In this document: piece after piece, positions 41,736-43,935 of the stretch
Layout of the letters: the number at the start of each line of letters is the position of its first letter
Position numbering within the stretch: the first letter of the stretch is position 1
NCBI GenBank assembly: GCA_016215705.1
Contig: JACRIR010000086.1
Location: 1-43,935 of the forward strand
Origin: Candidatus Poribacteria bacterium
GTDB lineage: Bacteria > Abyssobacteria > SURF-5
Direction of reading: 5' to 3'
Length of the DNA stretch: 43,935 nucleotides
Notes under the pieces: model-generated
Told to the model about the DNA's origin: nothing
Seen by the model: the letters and a program-made list of their open reading frames with translations, nothing else
The model's database searches: none
Position numbers and translations under genes: made by a program

Positions 41736-41954
41736 ATGTCCTGCGATTCGACTGACCTTCGGGCAGGACTCATCCTTCAGGGCCCTCTCTTCAATGAATC
41801 CGTGCGGATCGAGACACTTCGCCAAAGTAATCCGGACTCATGGGAATTCGGGCTGGTTGGCCTTCAGTCGGAACGCTTTCGCAAAGTAACCCTTACTTCG
41901 GAACAACTCAAATTATTTGCTTTTCATCCTCAAGGGCTCATATCGCGAATTTGA
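41736..41954 (+). pseudogene. Remnant: N-terminus of a defence-island SNF2-type helicase
   Basis: The 72-aa ORF begins after a strong GGGAGGGGG site. Its first 55 residues (LRAGLILQGPLFNESVRIET, then LVGLQSERFRKVTLTSEQLK) resemble the extreme N-terminus of large SNF2/DEAD-type helicases common in phage-defence islands, where a long helicase body would follow. Here the similarity stops at about residue 57 and the frame ends after a short unrelated tail. The next ORF, in another frame, starts inside it. A deletion that joined the first 170 bp of the helicase gene to the 3' part of another gene would explain this. Confidence 0.5.
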
Positions 41955-42186
41955 GGAACGTCTTGGCAAAGTGGGTGCGCCGAGAGGGGCAAAGACAGAA
42001 CTTATCATGACTGCCATCGCGCGCTCCGCCGGCTCGTTCAAGGTTTCCGACATATACAGACAGTGTCCCGGGGTAAGCGTGGATATGATCAGACATGTAC
42101 TGAAGGCTATGCAGGCTGCCGGGGAGATTGAGTGTTCAGGCCGAGGGCAAAACGCGCAATGGCGAAAAATAAAGAAGCGCGAATAA
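41917..42186 (+). pseudogene. Winged-helix fragment (KGSYREFEERLG type), possibly truncated
   Basis: The 89-aa frame reads LKGSYREFEERLGKVG, then a winged-helix unit (KTELIMTAIARSAGSFKVSD, CPGVSVDMIRHVLKAMQAAG) ending in GRGQNAQWRK. As far as I recall, this domain is usually the C-terminus of longer proteins (Fic or defence-island regulators). The only start is a TTG without Shine-Dalgarno inside the helicase remnant, overlapping it by 38 nt in a different frame, so it may be read by coupling or not at all. It lies 107 nt upstream of the DUF1156 methyltransferase and could bind its operator if expressed. Confidence 0.5.
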
Positions 42187-42252
42187 CGGAATAAGGGCGG
42201 GACATCGCGCGTCTCGGCGATATTTATACGCAATATTATTGCCATTTAGTTT

Positions 42253-42295
42253 GAATTAGGTAATACCTAATGAATTAGGTAATGAATTAGGTAAT
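42253..42295 (+). promoter_or_regulatory. Operator-like palindrome plus 12-bp direct repeats at the methyltransferase start
   Basis: GAATTAGGTAAT occurs three times (42253, 42272, 42284). The first copy plus ACCTAAT forms the perfect 17-bp palindrome ATTAGGTAATACCTAAT (42255-42271). The third copy overlaps the ATG at 42294. Binding here would block ribosome or polymerase entry, as with autoregulated modification genes. Confidence 0.6.
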
Positions 42296-43916
42296 GTCCA
42301 TGATCCCTAAAGAATGCAAGCGCTTAATTGAGGTAGACTTCCCGATTGCGTTGGTGAGCAAGCATTCGGCGAGGGAGAAGTCTATTCGGCATGGGCATCC
42401 GTCAACATTGCATTTGTGGTGGGCGAGGCGGCCATTAGCAGCCTGCAGGGCGGTGCTTCTGGGATTGCTCCTGCCGGACCCTTGCGATGAGTATTGTCCA
42501 AAAGACTTCAAGAAGGAAGCCCGGCGAGCGCTTGCGCCAACTCCTTGCGCACTTGAACCGGATGATGAAGGGCTTCGAAAAGCTCTCCTAAAATTCATCG
42601 GCGATTTCTCGAATTGGGATTTGTCGTCGAATCCCGTTTACCTCAAGGCCGCTCGCACGCTTGTGAAAGCCGCGCACGGTGATGAGCCTCCTCTCGTGGT
42701 TGACCCATTTGCGGGTGGCGGCTCAATCCCTCTCGAAGCGCTTCGTCTGGGTTGTGATGCATTCGCAAGCGACCTTAATCCTGTTGCTTGCCTGATTCTC
42801 AAGGTGATGCTCGAAGACATACCCAGATGGGGAAGTAAAAAGATAAAAGTAAAAAGGCAAAATTGCGAAGAGGTTGAGGCAGAGGGGCTGGCAGAGGCGC
42901 TTCGGATTGTCGGTAAGGAGATAAAAGAAAAGGCCGAAAAAGAGCTTGCTGAGTTTTACCCGCCCGATCCGGATGGTTCGAAGCCAATTGCATATCTTTG
43001 GGCACGGACAGTCCGATGCGAATCTCCCAACTGCGGGGCCGAGATTCCGCTCATGCGGTCCTTCTGGCTGTGCAAGAAAGCGAACAGGAAAAGAGCGCTG
43101 AGATACAAGATTCTCCCCAAACCCTCTCCCTCTGAACCCTCTCCCATTGGGAGAGGGAAGGGTGAGGGATACCATGGCGCCTCGTCCTTGCCAAAGGACC
43201 TGCTTCAATTCGCTCGCTCTCTCCGAAAGGAGCAAACCGACGCAGAGGCGCGACTCTGGTTCTTACTAAGGGATAGGCGTTTGGCGGGAAAGAAATTCCG
43301 CCGACAGCATGCCATTCCACCTTATGTTGTCGATTTCTACTGCCATGATGCGCAACTGGTCATCGAAGTGGACGGAGGGCAACACGCGGAAGCGAGACGG
43401 CGAGATGATGCGCGTACGGCCTTCCTGGAAAGTAAGGGGCTGCGAGTTATTCGCTTCTGGAACAATGAGGTTTTGCAGTCCACGGAAACAGTGTTGGAAG
43501 TGGTATGGAGGGAACTGCTCTCACCCTCACCCCCAACCCCTCTCCCACAGGGAGAGGGGAACATGCCACCGATGGCGTTCGAGGGAGCGGGGAAGCTGCC
43601 ATCGATGGCGTTCGAGGGAGCGGAAAATCTGCCGCGGGTAGAGTTCGAGATATTTGAACCCAAAATAGAGAAGGAAGCGCCTACCGGCACAGTTACCAGA
43701 GCCAAGGCGACATGCCTTTGCTGCGGAACGGTTCTTCCGCCGGAACGAGTCCGGGCACAGCTTGCCGATCAGCGCGGCGGCGCAGATGTGATATTTGATT
43801 CCGCTGCAAAACCTCCTGCTTTCCCCCAAAGCACAATGCTGGCCGGACAGCAGCCAGAAAACGAGCCTCTGAGAGGCGCTACAGCGCGAGATCTCAAGGC
43901 GGGCAAGGTGATTTGA
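42294..43916 (+). CDS. DUF1156 DNA methyltransferase, truncated, with DUF559 nuclease cassette inserted in frame
   Basis: A 540-aa ORF. Residues 1-270 are the N-terminus of a DUF1156 adenine/cytosine DNA methyltransferase: [19 protein letters not shown] (35-53), SAM motif [20 protein letters not shown] (135-153), SDLNPVA (159-165) and a zinc-finger-like CESPNCG (242-248). Residues 281-422 come from an inserted element with a DUF559 endonuclease-like domain (about 303-407: [20 protein letters not shown] with Asp347, Glu358, Asp360). Then the methyltransferase resumes ([26 protein letters not shown]) and diverges after GGADVIFD, stopping far short of the usual 900 or more residues and before the DPPY motif. 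Activity is therefore doubtful. The tail could be a frameshift or rearrangement. ATG overlaps a direct repeat operator; no clear Shine-Dalgarno. Confidence 0.8.
   Translation: MSMIPKECKRLIEVDFPIALVSKHSAREKSIRHGHPSTLHLWWARRPLAACRAVLLGLLLPDPCDEYCPKDFKKEARRALAPTPCALEPDDEGLRKALLKFIGDFSNWDLSSNPVYLKAARTLVKAAHGDEPPLVVDPFAGGGSIPLEALRLGCDAFASDLNPVACLILKVMLEDIPRWGSKKIKVKRQNCEEVEAEGLAEALRIVGKEIKEKAEKELAEFYPPDPDGSKPIAYLWARTVRCESPNCGAEIPLMRSFWLCKKANRKRALRYKILPKPSPSEPSPIGRGKGEGYHGASSLPKDLLQFARSLRKEQTDAEARLWFLLRDRRLAGKKFRRQHAIPPYVVDFYCHDAQLVIEVDGGQHAEARRRDDARTAFLESKGLRVIRFWNNEVLQSTETVLEVVWRELLSPSPPTPLPQGEGNMPPMAFEGAGKLPSMAFEGAENLPRVEFEIFEPKIEKEAPTGTVTRAKATCLCCGTVLPPERVRAQLADQRGGADVIFDSAAKPPAFPQSTMLAGQQPENEPLRGATARDLKAGKVI
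43137..43559 (+). mobile_element. 423-bp mobile cassette carrying a DUF559 domain, inserted in frame
   Basis: The left hairpin CCCTCTCCC-ATT-GGGAGAGGG (43137-43157) and right hairpin CCCCTCTCCC-ACA-GGGAGAGGGG (43537-43559), with adjacent AAGGGTGAGGG and CCCTCACCCCCAA, form long inverted ends. The length is 141 codons exactly, so the host frame is kept. The ends translate as [11 protein letters not shown] and [13 protein letters not shown], peptide scars common near such elements. Inside is a full DUF559 (Vsr-like PD-(D/E)XK) domain. Confidence 0.75.
43560..43648 (+). repeat. 33-bp in-frame tandem repeat after the DUF559 cassette
   Basis: Units of 33 bp starting at 43560 and 43593, with a third diverged partial unit from 43626, encode [22 protein letters not shown] and NLPRVEFE. 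The third unit belongs to the methyltransferase itself (VEFEIFEPK), so the first two may be duplications made at insertion. Confidence 0.7.
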
Positions 43917-43935
43917 TGCCTCGCCAAAACTCGTC
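43916..43935 (+). CDS. Start of a possible next gene, cut by the window end
   Basis: An ATG shares one base with the methyltransferase stop (TGATG), and six codons (MPRQNS) are visible. This is the usual spacing of coupled genes in a defence operon, but the fragment is too short to identify. It might instead be the remainder of the methyltransferase. Confidence 0.3.

Noticed and set aside
1-43935. tRNA and rRNA genes
   Set aside because: I looked for T-loop words and conserved rRNA segments and saw none; a covariance-model scan would be needed to exclude a diverged tRNA.

Overview
The window (43.9 kb, mostly moderate to high GC) looks like a chromosomal contig from an uncultured, diderm, probably anaerobic bacterium. 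An LptD-type outer-membrane assembly protein points to two membranes. Hybrid cluster protein, a glycyl-radical activase fragment and a URO-D/methyltransferase-family protein point to anaerobic life. The coding density is modest, and the long intergenic gaps are full of short palindromic repeats, as in genomes of some deep-subsurface candidate phyla. I cannot name the phylum from this sequence alone. No rRNA, tRNA, CRISPR array or transposase gene was seen.

Layout. 1-6.3 kb: a low-GC flavin-binding PPOX protein, a membrane-linked alpha/beta hydrolase, a lipoprotein, an ammonium transporter and a small protein whose stop codon lies in a MITE-like element. 6.4-9.1 kb (minus strand): a MerR regulator with its own promoter and operator, an in-frame chimera of a glycyl-radical activase and a class III aminotransferase, and an SDR. 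9.4-13.0 kb: a strong promoter with a hairpin-rich leader, a small basic protein, a 594-aa protein with a papain/C39-like Cys-His-Asp core, and an ADP-ribosylglycohydrolase. I see this as the best candidate for an undescribed system. 13.2-19.1 kb: haloalkane dehalogenase, a divergent thymidylate synthase, a membrane protein of unknown function and an acyl-CoA dehydrogenase.

19.3-26.7 kb is an envelope-polysaccharide cluster: LptD, three overlapping or closely spaced nucleotide-sugar SDR enzymes (one general epimerase, one GDP-6-deoxy-mannose-reductase-like, one UDP-glucuronate decarboxylase), a PilZ protein and a GT-C type membrane glycosyltransferase. 26.9-29.2 kb: a creatininase-family hydrolase, then a small operon with an exported Cys-rich protein, a membrane-anchored excisionase-like HTH protein and a 54-aa membrane peptide. 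29.3-35.5 kb (minus strand) is a tightly coupled signalling operon: hybrid histidine kinase, PilZ protein, exported coiled-coil protein, PknB-type Ser/Thr kinase and a small protein. Two of its products and the distant 15.8 kb protein share a short SHD1-like module.

35.7-41 kb: a URO-D family protein coupled to an esterase, a small membrane protein, hybrid cluster protein (hcp) with a well-placed CRP/FNR-type (HcpR-like) site, and a cupin. 41.7-43.9 kb is the edge of a defence-type island: a remnant of a helicase N-terminus, a winged-helix fragment, and a DUF1156 DNA methyltransferase with a 423-bp DUF559 nuclease cassette inserted in frame. Palindromic repeats sit at or next to several stop codons through the window.
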